Below are positions 62,378 through 64,000 of a stretch of DNA of 64,000 nucleotides, piece after piece. A model generated the notes under the pieces. That model made no database searches and was not told where the DNA came from. It saw nothing but the letters and a program-made list of their open reading frames with translations. Each line of letters opens with the position of its first letter. Position 1 is the first letter of the stretch. The DNA comes from Candidatus Planktophila limnetica (GTDB lineage Bacteria > Actinomycetota > Actinomycetes > Nanopelagicales > Nanopelagicaceae), in NCBI RefSeq assembly GCF_002288365.1, contig NZ_CP016782.1, positions 744,001-808,000 of the forward strand, read 5' to 3'. The position numbers and the translations under genes were made by a program.

Positions 62378-64000
62378 GTGTCTGATTTATCTGGTGAACT
62401 CATAGATGGTCGCTACCAACTCATCTCCCAGATAGCTCAAGGTGGAATGGCGAGTATTTACTCTGCCCTTGATACTCGTTTAGATCGAAAAGTTGCAGTC
62501 AAAATCATGCACCCACATCTTGCTCAAGATGAAGCATTCGTTAATCGATTTATTCGTGAAGCAAAAGCAGCTGCTGCCCTTACGCATCCCAATGCAGTAT
62601 CTGTGCAAGATCAAGGATGGAATACAAATGGTGTTCCAGCAGTCTTTATTGTCATGGAAATGGTTGAAGGAAATACTCTTCGTGAATATTTAGAAGAGTC
62701 TGGAAAATTTGGAGTAGCCCAAACATTGCAGTACCTCACTGCAATATTGGGAGCCCTCGCTGCTGCGCACAAATTGGGAATTATCCATAGGGACATCAAA
62801 CCTGAAAATATCTTGATATCTCATGATGGGCGAATAAAGATTGCAGACTTTGGTTTGGCACATGGCACCCTTATCGGAAGTACTTTGACGGCTGAATCAA
62901 GTGTTGTTCTCGGCAGTGTTTCCTACCTATCACCCGAACAGGTGCAAAGAGGAATTTCTGATTCAAGAAGTGATGTGTATTCAACAGGAATTCTCGCCTA
63001 TGAACTCTTGGTCGGAGAAAAACCGTTTTCAGGTGATAGCCCTATCCAAATTGCTTATATGCATGTCAATAATCGTGTTCCGCGCGTGAGCCAAAGTAGA
63101 TCAGATGTGCCAAAAGAATTAGATGAGCTGATCTATTCAGCAACTAGTTCTAATCCTGATGAACGCCCACGAGATGCTGGAGTATTCCTGGCTGCAATAC
63201 AAGATATTGCCCGATCAATTGATCCCAAACGAAATCAGCTCAGTCTTGAATTAGATATTCCTATGCAAAAGATTTCTGAAAAACCTTCGCGTTCAAAGAT
63301 GAAAAAGACTAAGGCAGAGGCGGTTAAAGAGATTACTCAGGAAAAACCCGTGCGCGAACTAACGGCTGGAACTAAACGACGAATTAGTAAACGAGTTCGA
63401 AGAAATCGCATCATTGCTATGGGACTTGCTGTAGCCGTTGGTATTGCTAGTTGGTATGTAATTATCGGTCCGGGCTCACGCATCGTTGTTCCATCAGTTG
63501 TCGGAGCCAGCGTTGATGAAGCCAATGCAGCGCTATCTCCACTTGGCTTAACGTCGATAGTTACCGAGAAACGCTTTGATGAAGATATTGCTGCAGGAAA
63601 GATCTTGGAATCAGATCCCAGCGGTGGTGGAAAAGTTGATGCTGGCGGAGAAGTTAAATTAGTAATTTCTAAAGGTCAAGAACGCTACGTTATTCCAGTC
63701 CTAACAGGACTAACACCTGAAGTTGCAATAAAAACTCTGACAAAGCAACCATTAAAATCTGCCGGAATCACAGAAGAGTTCAACTCAACTATTCCAAAGG
63801 GCTTAGTTATTTCATCTAATCCATCTAATGGTCAAACCGTAAAGCGTGATACTCCAGTTACGATTCTTGTTAGTAAAGGCATCGAAGAAGTTGCATTAAC
63901 AACATATGTGCAACAAAGTGGAGATCAAGCGCAGGTGGAATTAACTGAAGCTGGCTTTAACGTTGAGAGTTCCTTTGCCTACAGCGAAACAATTGCTGCA
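62378..64000 (+). CDS. PASTA-domain serine/threonine protein kinase, 3' end outside window
   Basis: 541 residues are visible and the frame is open to the window edge. It starts at GTG 62378. The kinase domain has the glycine loop ISQIAQGGMASIY, K42 in VAVKIM, catalytic HRDIKPEN (D139), and DFG (D157). A basic linker and one membrane helix (about 345-363) are followed by at least two PASTA repeats (VPSVVGASVDEANAALSPLG... and YVIPVLTGLTPEVAIKTL...) and the start of a third. PASTA kinases sense lipid II or muropeptides and tune cell wall growth. Neighbourhood (polyprenyl synthase, division cluster) recalls PknL of mycobacteria. There is a GTG start and no ribosome binding site. Confidence 0.93.
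   Translation, partial: MSDLSGELIDGRYQLISQIAQGGMASIYSALDTRLDRKVAVKIMHPHLAQDEAFVNRFIREAKAAAALTHPNAVSVQDQGWNTNGVPAVFIVMEMVEGNTLREYLEESGKFGVAQTLQYLTAILGALAAAHKLGIIHRDIKPENILISHDGRIKIADFGLAHGTLIGSTLTAESSVVLGSVSYLSPEQVQRGISDSRSDVYSTGILAYELLVGEKPFSGDSPIQIAYMHVNNRVPRVSQSRSDVPKELDELIYSATSSNPDERPRDAGVFLAAIQDIARSIDPKRNQLSLELDIPMQKISEKPSRSKMKKTKAEAVKEITQEKPVRELTAGTKRRISKRVRRNRIIAMGLAVAVGIASWYVIIGPGSRIVVPSVVGASVDEANAALSPLGLTSIVTEKRFDEDIAAGKILESDPSGGGKVDAGGEVKLVISKGQERYVIPVLTGLTPEVAIKTLTKQPLKSAGITEEFNSTIPKGLVISSNPSNGQTVKRDTPVTILVSKGIEEVALTTYVQQSGDQAQVELTEAGFNVESSFAYSETIAA

Noticed and set aside
1-64000. Insertion sequences, prophage, CRISPR arrays, tRNA or rRNA
   Set aside because: No transposase, integrase, repeat-spacer or tRNA-like cloverleaf was recognised on either strand. 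Very short elements could have been missed without a search tool.

Overview
The window is a compact bacterial chromosome segment with almost no intergenic space and no mobile element, CRISPR array, rRNA or tRNA that I could recognise. Several markers point to Actinobacteria: PriA instead of separate HisA and TrpF, an actinobacterial division cluster (mraZ-rsmH-ftsL-ftsI-mur genes-ftsW-ftsQ-ftsZ-pgeF-yggS-sepF-yggT, no ftsA), a lysine/alanine-tailed DksA/TraR protein, DUF3040 and DUF6504 proteins, and a TCGAAC-N4-GTTCGA type LexA box. Modest GC, very tight packing and a cluster for glycosylated carotenoids suggest a streamlined freshwater planktonic actinobacterium of the acI/Nanopelagicales type (Planktophila- or Nanopelagicus-like). 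That assignment is inference; no marker gene was compared.

Layout. Positions 1-17.3 kb (minus strand) form a near-continuous gene train read from hisD towards gltD: hisD-hisC-hisB-hisH-priA-hisF-hisI-trpE-small membrane protein-trpC-trpB-trpA-MauE/DoxX protein-DsbA-like protein-lgt-VIT/CCC1 transporter-gltB-gltD (cut by the window edge). Many junctions are ATGA or TAATG overlaps. At 17.4-23.1 kb (minus) lie dnaE, rluD, lspA and a DksA-like gene, with ileS on the plus strand (23.2-26.3 kb). At 26.3-43.0 kb (minus) is the complete division and peptidoglycan cluster from mraZ to yggT. A GC-rich structured element, probably the mraW RNA motif, sits before rsmH, and G-rich MraZ-type boxes sit before mraZ.

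At 43.2-48.4 kb (minus) are DUF3040, then an SOS-type operon DUF6504-dnaE2-dinB preceded by a perfect LexA box. At 48.4-51.7 kb are DoxX, an MFS transporter, a secreted beta-propeller protein and a YbaK-type deacylase. At 51.7-61.1 kb (mostly plus) is a carotenoid region: small membrane protein, alpha/beta hydrolase, CrtA-like oxygenase, CruF, CruG, CrtD-like desaturase, a convergent CDP-alcohol phosphatidyltransferase, then crtE-crtI-crtB. Together these should make GGPP, phytoene, lycopene and then a hydroxylated, further desaturated, glycosylated and perhaps ketolated acyclic or monocyclic carotenoid; no cyclase is in the window. At 61.1-62.3 kb a TPP riboswitch controls a PnuT-type thiamine transporter and a P-loop kinase. 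The window ends inside a PASTA-type serine/threonine kinase gene.

A recurrent theme is the leaderless start: at a dozen or so genes a TANNNT-like -10 hexamer ends 6-7 bases before the start codon, often inside the stop codon or last codons of the upstream gene. This suggests that the apparent long operons are broken into smaller units by internal leaderless promoters.
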